64,000 bases of DNA, taken from Dactylorhiza incarnata. Lineage: Eukaryota; Streptophyta; Magnoliopsida; Asparagales; Orchidaceae. The DNA lies in assembly GCA_033032865.1 (NCBI GenBank), contig JAWHQI010000121.1, positions 4,278,001 through 4,342,000 of the forward strand, given 5' to 3'. Of this stretch, positions 1-11,748 are shown in pieces (the first letter of the stretch is position 1; every line of letters starts with the position of its first letter). A program made the translations under genes and the position numbers. The notes under the pieces were generated by a model. That model was not told where the DNA came from, made no database searches, and saw only the letters and a list, made by a program, of their open reading frames with translations.

Positions 1-440
1 AAAGTGTCACGGGCGTGACTTGAAGTGTCACGGGCATGACAGTGGGCGGCAGATGTCGGCAACATGGGCTGGGCTTTGACTGTGATGCGCTGGTGGTTCA
101 CGGGCGTGACATGCTGGAACACGGGCGTGACATGAATTGTCACGGGCGTGACATTTGGCGACTTTCGTCGAACGCAGCTCAGCTTTCGTCGAACGCAGCT
201 TTAAGATCACACGCCCTTGGTCACGGGCGTGACTTGCTGGAACACGAGCGTGACTTACTGGAAATCCGTTGAGACGACGGGACGGTGCACTTATCTGTTG
301 AGATGGTAATTACACGGGCGTGACATTGAATGTCACGGGTGTGACTTGAACGATTTGTCAGGATTTGATCTGAATAGGGCCGTCCCGTCGAGATTTGAAC
401 TTTAAAATTACACGCCCTTGGTCACGGGCATGACCGAGGG
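1..440. repeat. Array of CpG palindromes GTCACG-GG-CGTGAC
   Basis: At least ten copies of the 14-mer GTCACGGGCGTGAC or one- to two-base variants occur (near 6, 26, 109, 119, 139, 219, 239, 313, 331, 424). Each has 6-nt complementary arms around a GG spacer. Variants such as CGGGCATGAC and CGGGTGTGAC differ by C-to-T or G-to-A changes at CpG, as expected from methylated cytosine decay. Short ORFs across the array only translate the repeat. Confidence 0.85.
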
Positions 441-2611
441 CGTGACCTGAGAAAATTTTGTCAAAAATTTGAAAAAAAGAAATAAAGCTAAGTTAGAAAA
501 AAATAATAAAACAAACAATTTATTCATTAATTTACATAGAAAATTTATAATATTAATTAAAATTATACAAATAATTATACTAAAAATATGTATATTTTAC
601 TACTTATCAAATATAGATGACACTTATATATAAGTAACAATCCTCATTAAACATTAAGGTATATATCAAATATAAAACAAGATATAACACCAAACATCAT
701 GGGCTTATGTGATTCAAACATTAAGTTTACATATGTATTGCCTGGATGGGAGGTACTTGCGGAACTATAAATTTAACTCAACCATGGCACACTTACAAAA
801 CTAAGACAAATAAGTGATTATAGAGGGTAAATAAGCCCTAGGTAATTTTATAAGAATTTTAGGAGCAATTATTCCCTTTGAAATAGGTCATAACCCCTTT
901 AAGGAAATTCCTTATAAGAGGTAATTACATGCTCAAATGGTCTTGGATGATGACGAAACTTTGGTAGTATCTTTATAATCATATTTTAGACCTCTGTTAA
1001 TTTTTGTGTAATTTATTAAAGGATTTAACCAGTGCTTCATTTATAAGGCCTTTATTTTGTCATGGGCCTAAGAAAAAAAATTGAGGGACCAATACTCTTT
1101 GATAAATTATGCAAATTGATGATAGGACATTTCAGAGTATTAGGAAGCTCTGTGAAGTTTTCTTAAAGTATTCATTTAGGTGACAAAATGACTCCCATAA
1201 AATCTACAATTTGGTCAGTAGTCTTTTCTGATGATTAAAAGGGACTTGTAATTTTCCCATAATTTTGCTGTAATTTTTTTTTGGTGGTTCCTTCATAAAT
1301 TTACAAATTTAGATAGATGTTAAATATTAATTATAAAGGACAATTCCTTACTGTAAAAATATGATATGCTGTATTTGCTGTTATTTTATCATCATAGATT
1401 TATCATAATTTTTGAAGAGCCGTATCATAAGAATATTTTACACTTCATGTTCAATTTCATACTTGGCCAATGTCGAGGAAATTAAAAATAGATGCCAAAT
1501 AAATAAGGAAAATTATGATTCTCTGGATTTAGTCATATGATATCATGATAGACTCCCAGTAATAATCTTGGGTCAATTGGATGAATATTTGGAGTACTTC
1601 TACTTATTAGCTTCATATAGTTAGTTGGTCTACGTATAGTAAAACGGTAGAACGGAGATAACTTGTAGACCATTAGGTGGGAATGGGAGGTAGTTGGTGT
1701 ACCAGATTTGGATGAAGCGATTTGAGATCTCCAATATGAGTCTATGTGTTGAGTGTACATGGTGGGTTAAGGGTGAGGTTGTGCTAGAGATTGACGAAGG
1801 ATCGTCTTTCCCCTAGCGGGTCATAAAATACTTAGGGTAATCTAAGTGTAATAACAAGGAGGGGGTAATCTTATAGGTAGATATCAACAACACTAAGTGT
1901 CTTAAGAAAGAGAGCTTTGGGCTATCATCCCGTCACAGTTCCTAGTACCGCTGCGAGCCCCTCACAGGGTAGCCCTCGGGAAGTCCAAGATTAACCGTAA
2001 ACCGTAGGGAAAAGATGTCATATAAGAATAATTTAATAACACACTCACCCACACCCCGTGGTTACAGGAGTCTAGTTAGTTTGGTACTACGAGCAGTAGG
2101 CTCGGTGGTTGTAAGACCGGATTGATGGTCCGGTGAGCTTGTGACTCAAATATGTTTGTGACGGGCGGGTTAGCCCGAGGAGCTTATGGCTCGGAGATGG
2201 ATGGTAGACATGTTTGCATGTGCATAAAGGTGGTGGGTCCTTAGTGTTGATGGTCGTTGCACCGACATTGACACTTGGGCTTGGTAAGTGTGGATAACTC
2301 TTTACCAATACAAGTCTTGTGGTTTAACCAGCAAGAGTACGCAGGAGCTCTGCTGTTGTGTTCTTTGCGTTGAGGCATACGATAGGTCTAGGTTAGGTAG
2401 TGCAAATACCAACCTAGAGGTGGGCGAGGCCCAACCCACCGCTTCCGTTTGCCACTATGGGAGTATCCTGGGAGCCTTGCTAGCTCCAAAAAGATGGAAC
2501 TAAAGGTCTGTGCGCATAGAGTCGAAGTGCGTTAGTTGCACTTGTATGAACATAGCATAAACTGCTTAACTCTGCATGTCATGGTATAAACATTGCATTT
2601 CAACCCCTACC
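441..2611. other. AT-rich interval without recognisable genes
   Basis: I see no transposon protein, tRNA-like or host coding domain here. From 441 to about 1760 the DNA is AT-rich with only short spurious ORFs; from about 1800 it becomes more balanced. It probably belongs to the LTR or non-coding body of the element ending at 3377. Confidence 0.5.
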
Positions 2612-2651
2612 CCTATCGTATAAATAGGTATGAGACTTTTTATACGATAGG
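2612..2651 (+). promoter_or_regulatory. TATA box inside a 13-bp inverted repeat
   Basis: TATAAATA at 2619-2626 is a consensus plant TATA box. It lies partly within CCTATCGTATAAA (2612-2624), which is perfectly complementary to TTTATACGATAGG (2639-2651), leaving a 14-nt loop. This is the likely promoter of the LTR ending at 3377; transcription from it is inferred. Confidence 0.6.
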
Positions 2652-3377
2652 CCCTGCTAAACGACCCCTTGGCCTATAGGTTTGTATGGGCATTCCTATA
2701 AATCAATGGTTTCATTACCTTACTTGTCTTTATTTATACTGCTTTACTGTTCTTTACATGCTCTTTACTATGCTTTACTTACTGCTTCATTTATATATAA
2801 TCACTTGTGTAGCGATAGATATTCCTGTAGACTAGATCCCTCGTCACCTGCTTTTGCTTTTACCCCTTGATTTTCCTCCGCTTCATCCTTCCCGCACGGT
2901 GCCTAAGAGTCACTGGGGGAGGGGTGGGGGATTGGCTGAGTCTAGTTTGACTGACAGTCGGTGGACCATATCATTTTAGGGGTTCGAGGAGACGCAGCAA
3001 CACCAAAGGCCGGTGCAGACGGAGGCGGGCCAGTCCAATACAGGAGCACATGATTCAGGATCAGTGAGTGATTAGTAATTAACTTCTGCGAGTGATCTTG
3101 TAGTGAGGATTTTGATGTATCGGGTAGGAGCCCTTGTTATCTCTATCTTTCATTTCAGTTATGTTTATGTGGACATCTTTATATGATGATTTACTTTTCT
3201 ATGTGATGTGAACTTGGCTTCTATAAGTTGTTTAAGCTTTACTTCTTTTGTGATCGATTTGGCTGGCAGAATCGGCGTTTTGTAGTGGCGACCTTCCTGA
3301 GCGAGGGTGTCACCGCAAAGCGGCGGTTCTGGGCCTAAGACCCGGGTGTTTGGAAAGAAAAAAAATGGGGTCTTACA

Positions 3378-4074
3378 CATAAAGAAAAAGTTATCATCAT
3401 CCTCAAGCAGCACATTCATTCTATGAGAACATCAACACGATTAATCTCTCTGATTACTACTGCAAGTCCAAATCTTCGAGAGCAACAACAAATCTGAGAA
3501 ACATTGTATCTCAGATTCATCTGCTTCAAAGAAGATTTGATTCATTCAAGTGAAAGCTCCATCCTCAACTGTCAACCATTTCAATCAGACAGGGGGAGCT
3601 TTACAACAACAAAAATCCACTAATCTTCTCTCAGATTATTGACAGAGAAGAACTTCATAAATCCTCTTTTCCCCATCTTGTACAGGGTTCTAACTCCCTT
3701 CAAAAGTTAACTGTTTGGTGGCAGGGCACCTGATCAAAAACCTGTAGTTGGTGTTTTGGGCACCTGATCAAAACTCCTTTGGTGGCAGGGCACTTGAGCA
3801 AAAACCTGTAGTGTATTCCTACCAAGTGTGGTAGAAGAGTGGATGTATTTAGGTTGATTGAGGAACCACTATAGATCCTTGTGTCCTCTGTGTTTGTGTT
3901 TACTTTTCTGTGTTGTGCTGTGTGATTACTTTATTTTGTTTTTATAACTTACTCTGTTATACACATATAAATATCAGTATTTTAATTCCGCTATAAAAAT
4001 ACGTTAAAAGTTTTTAATATTCTATTCACCCCCCCCCCCCTCTAGAGTTAATTTAAGATCTAACCTCACTTTCA
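3378..4074 (+). mobile_element. Copia-A 5' LTR, 3' portion
   Basis: This segment is near-identical to the last ~700 bp of the LTR at 29852-31606, including repeated 'gggcacctgatcaaaa' blocks, a C-run (4029-4040) and the terminal CTTTCA. It is followed directly by a tRNA-iMet primer site, which identifies it as a 5' LTR. Its left ~1 kb is missing because another LTR was inserted at 3377. Confidence 0.9.
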
Positions 4075-4076
4075 AT

Positions 4077-4087
4077 TGGTATCAGAG
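4077..4087 (+). promoter_or_regulatory. Copia-A primer binding site (tRNA-iMet)
   Basis: TGGTATCAGAG three bases after the LTR end is the standard copia primer site complementary to the 3' end of initiator tRNA-Met. A second identical 11-mer lies at 4141-4151, within a repeated 'ctttcaat-tggtatcagag' context. Confidence 0.85.
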
Positions 4088-4236
4088 ATGGTTTGGTTAT
4101 ACAAGGAAACATCTGATACTTTCAATTAAGCACTTTCAATTGGTATCAGAGGTTGGTTGATTGTATACAGGCTAACACCTGAATCAAAAGATCAATTAGA
4201 TCTTAAGTTTTTCTAGAGTTTGCTTTCTAAAAACTC

Positions 4237-4785
4237 ATGACACAAAACAAAGAATACTCAAGCATAAGACCTCCTATGTGCAATCTAAATAAGTTTGCAC
4301 TATGTAAGGCAAGGATCAGACTCTATATGAATTCTATTGATGAGGAAATTTTTAATGTCATTTTGACAGGACCTCCTACTCCTACTACAACAACAACTAC
4401 TGGAACAACAACAAACAACAATGTTATTCCACCTCCTGAGTGGACAGAAGCTCAAAAGAAGCAAAGAAGTGCAGATGCCAAAGCCATGAACATTTTGGCA
4501 CAAACAATGTCTGATGACATTTTCCAAAAGGTTGCGGAATGCACCTCAGCAAGGGAGATCTGGATTTCACTCAACAATATGGTTGAAGGATCAGCAGATG
4601 AAAGAAAGGACAGAAGATCACTCCTCATTTCTCAATATGAAAATTTCAAGAAAGGAGAAACTGAGAGTGTTGCTGACATGTACAATAGACTCAGTGTCAT
4701 AATCAATGAGCTGAAGTCTTTGGACAAAGTGATCTCTATCACTGAGATTAATGATAAGATCCTAATGTGCTTCCCCAACACATGG
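4237..4785 (+). pseudogene. gag: Copia-A gag, N-terminal part
   Basis: This is a Ty1/copia Gag of the UBN2/retrotran_gag_2 type. It has an N-terminal segment like 'RIRLYMNSIDEEIF', a Thr-rich linker, a 'DAKAMNILAQTMSDDIFQKV' helix and an 'AREIWISL' motif. Gag would form the cytoplasmic virus-like particle. The ORF starts at the ATG about 160 bp after the primer site and runs until it is cut by the 4786-22958 insertion just after a Trp codon; the frame resumes exactly at 22964 once one CATGG target duplication is removed. What follows on the 3' side of the insertion ends at an in-frame TAG, so the gene was also decaying by point mutation. It is pieces of one broken gene: this part, 22964-23314 and 27901-29062. 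Confidence 0.85.
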
Positions 4786-6317
4786 TGTCACAACCCGCAT
4801 TTTCTCAATATTTAAAATATATCAGAGTGAGAGAAAATACGCGCCGTGATGCCACGCCGTGTAGGGGACAACTGCAGACGCTCAGGCAAACTCCTAAATC
4901 TAATGCTCTTTTATGAAAACACTTGTTATTATGATAAAACAATATTTAAGTTTAAGTTGAGAACCGTGTCCCTCGGTTCAGTGGATCAACTAGTCCACGA
5001 ATAAAAGTATATGTAGTCGCAGCGGAAAAGTGCTTGATTCAATTCTTTTATGGTCCTATATGAGCCCAAAGGCCTAACATACAGCTAATGTTATGCATGA
5101 CTCTAGATTTATTATAAGTAATAAAAAGGTTTTATAACGTTCAAAATATGGTGGTTTTCAGTTAAAAATATGCGATGAATCTAAGTTAAACGCATCTTTT
5201 TACATTTAAAGTAACTAACATGCATCCTAGCATAAATCCTTCCCAGAGAGCAAGTGTAAGAACTAACAGTAGGTAACAGCAGCAAACACTAGCAAGTAGT
5301 CTAACATCCACGACAAAACACTAGGGGTGTCAACAAACAGACACAAACCCATAGGAGCAAAACTAGTCCGAAAGGACAAAACTACCTCACAGAAGGAGGT
5401 GAAACAAATGATGCCACTACCTGCGGCACAGAAACCTCGAGCTCTGCCAGACGAACCTGCTACTGCTCTAAACCTGAGGCATTCAAAAGAAAAGAACGCC
5501 TCAGCAAGAATGTGCAAGTGGTAGCAAGAAAAATCAAAGTTAGCAGTAATCATCAGTAAAAGATTGCAGAAAAGAGAGCTATAAATAACAACACTAAATC
5601 ATCAGCTCAAACGAGAGCACTCGGTAAGATGAAGAGAAAAGCCTGCACTGAAAGGTAATAGCCAACCACGTGTCCGTCCCTGCGGCTCAGAGGTGATTAA
5701 ACATAAAATATATCATAATACCATACATAAGCATATAAGCTCAATAAAACTTGAGACTGATCAGCTCGAGGGAAAAGCGTCCCCCAAAAGAAGGCACTGC
5801 GACGGTGGTACCTTTCCACTAACGCTAGCAGCCCCACAAACAACCAGGAGTGCTGCGGCGGTGACTTCGATCCACCCAAACCAACAGTCCAAAAACAGGC
5901 ACTGTGGCGGTGACTTTAAGCTCACACGCTCAACAGACTCACACTTAGCACCTGTAGCAGGGGTGCACAATCATAGATATAAGTATATAAACAAACCTCA
6001 GTGCAGGACACCTGAGAACACTCAGAACACTAGACTACGAAGGTCATAGAGATCAAGAACCACTCACCAAAACCATCCTGGGGAATTAGGCAACAAAGCA
6101 TACTTAGCTCATAAATCCAACAGAACACAAGGAGGATTGCCAAACCGGGAAAACATGATAACAAATGGTTTTAATCGTAATTCAAAATGAGAGAATCCGG
6201 GAACACCGGATTCAGCAATAAATCAATAGATTAATATTCAACTTACAACAGAGCTGAAGATTTCAGCAACCCGACACCATGCAAGGCTTGGTGTCGGAAC
6301 GAGATGGAGAGAATCTT

Positions 6318-6870
6318 AACACGAAGGCCAAACACCAGAACAATACTAGTAGGTTCATAAGAAAACACTTGGAACATAGCTAACACAGATCATAAGGTTC
6401 GGGAACCACCCACCGATCTATTTCGGGGTATTGAAGAAATAACCCGATGAAGGAACACTTAACACCACGGGACAAAACAAGACATGACTTCGCCAAAAGG
6501 CTCAACCAAAGATCTTAGAGCACTTGACAACAATGATTTAAGATACTCGGGCCCATACGGCAAAAAGGGCACACAACATCGGTGCCACAATTTAAGATAC
6601 CCGACAAGGATAAGCTTAACCCGAATGCCAAACACCAGATAAAAACTCAATAGGTCAAAGAAAACACTTGGTGAGTCAAAACTTGACCCCCCAACAACTC
6701 TCGTAATAATACGACGAATAAAGCACAAAAGGACACAATAAATGATCACTAAAAAAATCAAGGACACTCAAGGAATAAGGCATAGCTACCACTAAAAGGT
6801 CTCAGCAAAAAGGGCACAAAAGGCTTGATAACATAGCTTAAGATACCCGGGAACACCCGGTAGAAAAACA
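6318..6870. repeat. Dispersed direct repeats within gypsy-X
   Basis: A ~55-bp block with 'gccaaacaccaga' and 'aaagaaaacacttgg' occurs near 6325 and again near 6625. The phrase 'aagatacccgg/aagatactcgg' occurs near 6540, 6593 and 6840. These look like decayed internal LTR repeats; no coding capacity is seen. Confidence 0.5.
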
Positions 6871-6899
6871 TAAAGACATGCTAAAAACCAATCAGAATA

Positions 6900-7262
6900 A
6901 GCGATGGAATCGACCGAAAGACTCATCAAAAGTCGTCAGGAAACTCAACAAAAGCTGACGGGAAGAGACTTACATTACGGTCAACAAGGAAGACTTAACA
7001 AAAAGTCGACGAGAAGGACTTAACAAGAAGTTGATGAGAAAACTTAACAAAAGGTCGACGAGAACACTTAATCAGAATTGACTGGGAGACTTTATGTCAA
7101 AGTCGACCGGAAAGGTCGATAAAATCGACGGGAAGACTTCATAATGAAGTCGACGGGACAACGCAATAAAATCGACTAGACAACTTGACAATAATCGACT
7201 AGAAGGTAAATTAATTGACGAGGAGTAGAAGAAAGTCGACGGGAAAAATATAGCCAAAATCG
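6900..7262. repeat. GTCGACGGGAAG-type motif array in gypsy-X
   Basis: About fourteen copies of a 12-18 nt motif, best stated as AAAGTCGACGRGAAG with variants (AATCGACTAGA, GGTCGACGAGAA), occur in 360 bp. The core GTCGAC is a palindrome. The array lies about 1 kb downstream of the minus-strand TATA box, so it would be in the transcribed part of this LTR. Confidence 0.75.
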
Positions 7263-7383
7263 GTTGGCTATCCCGTCGATCTTGGATAGATATCTAAGAC
7301 AAGAGGAAGAAATTTCTAAGATAACCAAATCAGCAGAGCAATCATCAACTCAGAACCTACAGCAACACTCAACACCAAAAGAA

Positions 7384-7385
<2 letters not shown>

Positions 7386-7418
<33 letters not shown>

Positions 7419-7445
7419 CGTATATATATACATATGTATACATAA
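7386..7445. repeat. TA/CATA microsatellite
   Basis: An interrupted (TA)n and (CATA)n tract. ORFs across it on both strands are low-complexity artefacts. Confidence 0.85.
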
Positions 7446-8260
7446 CAAGCACATGCATATTTATATGCATAAACATGGAAACAGGAGATTAATAAATCTG
7501 CAGAAGTATACAAGTCCAGGGATGGGAGAGCAAACCACCACTTGGCTTTACTCGAAACGCCGAAGAACGGCCTCACAAGCCCTCCACACCGCGGATCGGC
7601 TCAAACACGGCCTAAATAAACTCTAAAACACTAGCTTTGACGAAGGGATTCGCTTGACGCGACGCGACAATAATTTTGCAATGTTACGAGATTATGGTAA
7701 CCATTGGAGGCAATAATACTACGATAGATTGCAAGTAAAAAATTCTCATCATATACCCTAACGAGACGAGTCGAAACGAACACCCTACGGAATCGAGTGA
7801 CAAAATAAAACGTTCAAGATCGCAGATCGGGCATAACGGTGCATCAAATACGCATTTATAAACGAATAATAAAGGATTTTACCATGATCGGACGAGGAAG
7901 AAAGGAGGGGAAAACCACCACTTGCCTTGGTTTCGCCGGAGACGGTTTCCGACTCGCTCCTCGTCGCATATCGACCGCTAGAAATCCTCGAGGAACGATT
8001 TCTGAAACTTTTGGGGCGAAAAAGAGGGTTAGGGATACCGGCTCTAACCTCGAAAATCTACGAAGCTCGAAATAATTACCGCACACGCGAAGAGCTCGGC
8101 GAGAGCTTTCCAGATCTATGCTCCGGCGAAGATTTCGTGCTCCGGAGCTCCGTCGGCGGCGATCTGAAGTCTCATGGAAGACCGCCTCCGCCTTCGGTTC
8201 GCACGAGTCGGGAAGAAGACGGTGAATAGGGTTTTCGATTGTTTTCTTACGGAGGAGTTC

Positions 8261-8268
8261 TATTTATA
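8261..8268 (-). promoter_or_regulatory. gypsy-X TATA box (minus strand)
   Basis: The minus strand reads GTATAAATAGAAC here. It is followed downstream (lower coordinates) by GC-richer sequence resembling a 5' leader. Upstream of it lies the CCGAAT motif array. It is inferred to be the LTR promoter. Confidence 0.5.
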
Positions 8269-8429
8269 CACATAATAGTCGTAATAGTATTAATAATGAT
8301 ATTAATAATAATTAGGAAGGAGGAATCTGGTTCAGCGGATAATAATACTTGAATCTATATAATGGAATTATATATATGAATTTATACCATCGAATTATAT
8401 AACTGAATTTATATAACCTAATTACATTC

Positions 8430-8640
8430 ACCGGTTATCATTAACCGAATCAACCTCGTACAGCCGAACTAAAATAACAATAGCCGAATCTTAATATAAA
8501 TAACCGAATTGGCTATTCATATAACCGAATTTTATTACCAATTGCCGAATCTCACCATCCTAACACTAATCGCCTATATGCATTAGCCGAATGTATCCAA
8601 AAGTAATAGCCGAATATTCATATACGTATAATAATTATTA
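8430..8640. repeat. RCCGAAT motif array upstream of the gypsy-X TATA box
   Basis: About nine copies of (A/G)CCGAAT, ATTCGGY on the minus strand, occur in ~200 bp of otherwise AT-rich DNA (for example 'taaccgaatt', 'tagccgaatc', 'ttgccgaatc'). Relative to minus-strand transcription the array is upstream of the TATA box, as expected for promoter elements. Confidence 0.65.
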
Positions 8641-8868
8641 TTTTTATAAAAAATTTATATTATTACCCAAAACTAAACAAATGCCGAACTCGACGAAACT
8701 CGCAACGTAGGTGAACGGCGGCGCTACGAATCCAACGGCGAAGGCGGAATCAAAATCCGACGTGCCGTTTTCGAGATATAATTTTCTAAAGTTTTACGGC
8801 GATGGATAATTATATAGATCTTTGAAAATGCGCCGAGTCTTCAAATTTGCCCAGAGCGCCACGAAACT

Positions 8869-8886
8869 CACTACAACAAACTGCAC
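8869..8886 (+). repeat. CACTA left terminal inverted repeat
   Basis: Begins with the diagnostic CACTA pentamer and is perfectly complementary to 22725-22742. Confidence 0.95.
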
Positions 8887-8919
8887 CTGTTGTAAGGACT
8901 GGAATGTAACTGAAACACA

Positions 8920-9130
8920 GTTTGTTACTAATAGTTATATTTAGTAACAAAGTTTTTTTGTTGTTACAAAAAATAACTTTTTTGTAACGAATATTTTAAA
9001 CTTTGTTACAATAATAATTAATTCGTTACTATAACTATAAGTATTTGTAACAACACTAATGTTACGTTACAAATAGAAAACTTTTCTCACAATAAGTATC
9101 AATTGTAACCACATCATGGAAGTTTTTAAA
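8920..9130. repeat. Left subterminal repeats (GTTAC/GTAAC motif)
   Basis: Multiple copies of TTTGTTACWA and TTTGTAACRA occur in both orientations. In En/Spm the subterminal motifs are bound by TNPA; the matching set lies at 22330-22715. The binding role here is inferred from family knowledge. Confidence 0.7.
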
Positions 9131-9456
9131 GTTTTGTTACAAAAAATATATCATATTTTATTTTCAATTTTTGCACAATTTTATTATCAAAGTTTTGAAT
9201 TATTATTATTATTTTTTTTAAAAATTGTATTCGCGCGACAGTACCCCGCCTCGATAGTGGTCTAACGCGACGACATTACTCCTACAGCTCGCAAACATTC
9301 GTGCGCGGCTGTCGCAGATATGTGGTACTATTGCGACATGTATTTTTGCGCGTACGGAGGTTTTTATAAATCTTTAACTTTTTATAAAAGTTTTTCTGCC
9401 TCTCTCCCATGCAGCTCTATCTCTGTCTCACATGAATGAATGAAATATACGGATGA

Positions 9457-9473
9457 AAATTTCCCTCCATAAA
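9457..9473. repeat. 17-bp direct repeat (left copy)
   Basis: AAATTTCCCTCCATAAA here is repeated exactly at 11825-11841, bracketing a 2.35-kb block of hairpins and microsatellite. Confidence 0.8.
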
Positions 9474-9602
9474 ATTTTGAACAAAACAAAACTAAAAATT
9501 AAAAATATATTAAATGTAAAAATGAATGCAAATTAATTAATATAACATTATTTTTTTATTAAAATTTTGGAATTAAAATAAAATCACGCACGAACCACCC
9601 CC

Positions 9603-10020
9603 AGTTTTGGCTATCCGCAACCCCCTTTTATATGAATTATTACGTGTTTTTTCAGAAATACGACTTGTACAAGCATTTTTAGGAAAAGTGTTCAACACAA
9701 AAGTTGTAGATATCGTCGAGATCTACAACTTGTGTTAAACACTTTTGCTAAAAATGCACGCACAAGACGCGCGTTTTGCCCCCCCCCCCCCCCCGAATTG
9801 AAACATGGGTGTTACTATATATATATATAACGATTTTTTGAAAATACGCATTGTGCATGCATTTTTAGGAAAAATGTGCAACACAAAAGTTGTAGATCTC
9901 GACGATATCTACAACTTTCGTGTTGAACACTTTTCCTAAAAATGCTTGTACAAGGCGTATATACAAAAAAACGCGTAATAATTCATATAAATCATGAGTT
10001 GCATGCGGATAGCCAAAACT
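9603..10020. repeat. Foldback structure with two internal hairpins
   Basis: The outer arms contain 'agttttggctatccgca' (9603-9619) and its complement (10004-10020). Inside are two nested hairpins (9673-9757 and 9841-9965) whose stems share the core 'gcatttttaggaaaa' and 'aagttgtagat'. A run of 16 C (9779-9794) and a TA tract separate them. This looks like a foldback or MITE-like insertion; no transposase ORF is present. Confidence 0.75.
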
Positions 10021-10452
10021 GGGGTGCGGTTAACAATTGCCTTTTTATTGATGGATGACACGCCCTTTAATTTAATGAAAATAAATGTGTAATGAAATTC
10101 ATAAATACATGTCAAATCAATTCATAAATACAACGCGTTGTTTAATAAAATTTACTTTTAAAATAAGATTTATGTTTTTTTTAAAATAAGAATTACCCCC
10201 GCTCAATTTTGTCCGCTCTCAGGAGCTCGATCAACTGACAGTGCACATGAGGCCCATGTTCCCCGCTCGACAATACCCCCGCCTCGACATTGCCCGACAG
10301 TGCACATGAGCTTTAAATAAGATTTATGTATTTTTAAATAAGGTTTATCCGTTTATGTATTTTTTAAAAGTAAGAATTACGTATACCCCGCTCAATTTCA
10401 TCCGCTCTCAGAAGCTCGATCAACTGAATAAAAAATAATTGAATATTAATTT

Positions 10453-11092
10453 AATTTTCTCACCGGACACAAACACAAACACACACATACACAGACACAT
10501 ACAAACACAAACACACAGACACAAACACAGTCACAGACATAGATACAGACTGACATAGACACAAACATATAGTCAAACACAAACACAAACACAAACACAA
10601 ACACGCATAGACACGCAAGCAAAGACACAAACACGCACAAACACACAGACACAGACTGGGGTAAACACAGACACACACAAGCACAGACAAACATGCATAG
10701 ACAGACAAACACTCACACACAACCCAAATACACAGACACAGACAAGCACGTGTATCTATGTCTAGGGTTTAGACATAGATACATACACACAAACACATGG
10801 ACACAGACACAGGCTTGTATAGATACATGGACACATACACAGACACATGGACCGACACACATACGTATGTACACAGACACAAACACATACAGACACAAAC
10901 ACATGGACCGATACACATACGTACGTACACAGACACAGACACATACAGACACAAACACATGGACACAAACACAGACACATGGACTGACGACACATATACG
11001 TACACAGACATTCAAATACACAGACACTGACACTGACACAGACAGTCGCAGTCACAGACACACACAGACACACACAGACACACAGACACACA

Positions 11093-11131
<39 letters not shown>

Positions 11132-11395
11132 ACAATTACGCCACGACACACACACACACAAACACCAAAAGACAGACACACACAGACATTTGTGTACACA
11201 CACACACACAAACACACACAAACACACACAAACACACAAACAAAGACACACACAGACACAGACACATGTAGATACACGTAAACACACAGACACACATACA
11301 TACATATACAGACACACACATGCACAAGCAAATATAGATTACGCACAGACACAGACAGAGACCCCATGCAACATGCACACACACACATATGCACA
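10453..11395. repeat. Compound (CA)n/(ACACAG)n microsatellite
   Basis: About 940 bp of CACA, CACAGA and AAACAC units, with internal blocks of 'acatggac' and 'acacatacgta'. All long ORFs on both strands here are translations of the repeat (Cys/Val-rich on the minus strand, Thr/His-rich on the plus strand). Confidence 0.95.
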
Positions 11396-11399
11396 ATCT

Positions 11400-11510
11400 C
11401 GATTTTGAGTCGAGCTCGAGTTCAATGAGCTCAATCTCGAACTTGAGTTCAATGAGCTCAATCTCGATTTTGAGTCGAGCTCGAGTTCGTTGAGCAGGAG
11501 CTCGATTACT
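11400..11510. repeat. Tandem 'gagctcaatctcga' repeats
   Basis: Three repeats of about 32 bp built from GTCGAGCTCGAGTTC and CAATGAGCTCAATCTCGA. The core GAGCTCGA and AGCTCGAGC segments are self-complementary. Confidence 0.7.
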
Positions 11511-11617
11511 ACTCGCGCTTCAGCTCAGATATTTTTGATCATGATGGCGCGCGAGCCATCTGTCGAGATCGAGCAAAAAATCCAAACACGAAACTATAGC
11601 GAATTTTTGACGAATTT

Positions 11618-11748
11618 TTGAAAATACGCCTTGTACAAGCATTTTTAGGAAAAGTGTTTAACACGAAACTTGTAGATCTCGACGCGTTCTACAATTTTCG
11701 TGTTGAACATTTTTCCTAAAAATGCATGTACAAAACGTATTTTCAAAA
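11618..11748. repeat. Third hairpin of the same family
   Basis: The left arm 'gcatttttaggaaaa...cttgtagatc' and right arm 'tctacaa...ttttcctaaaaatgc' form a stem of roughly 55 bp. It matches the hairpins at 9673 and 9841 and is also followed by an 'aatagccaaaact' element. Confidence 0.75.

Larger units (their letters stand above)
1..3377 (+). mobile_element. 3' part of an LTR inserted in the Copia-A 5' LTR (left-truncated)
   Basis: The stretch ends in GGGGTCTTACA at 3377, a typical plant LTR 3' terminus ending in CA. Immediately after it the sequence matches the middle of the Copia-A 3' LTR (compare 30906 onward), so something ending at 3377 was inserted into the Copia-A 5' LTR. A TATA box (2619-2626) lies about 750 bp before the end, which suits a plus-strand LTR with a long R/U5. 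No protein-coding domain is visible. The left end is outside the window, so the family and the target-site duplication cannot be tested; it may be a solo LTR or the 3' LTR of a larger element. I infer Ty3/gypsy from the terminus and length only. Confidence 0.55.

Noticed and set aside
1..440. CRISPR-like regular repeat array
   Set aside because: Spacing is irregular, the repeat is a 14-nt palindrome, there are no cas genes and the DNA is a plant nuclear transposon nest.
7839..8229. ORFs of 76-100 codons on both strands around 7.8-8.2 kb as a small gene
   Set aside because: They lie in the GC-richer leader of the gypsy-X LTR, overlap each other on both strands and match no family.
10446..11408. 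Many ORFs of 70-210 codons on both strands (Cys/Val-rich or Thr/His-rich)
   Set aside because: They are translations of the (CA)n/(ACACAG)n microsatellite in every frame; no domain or codon bias.
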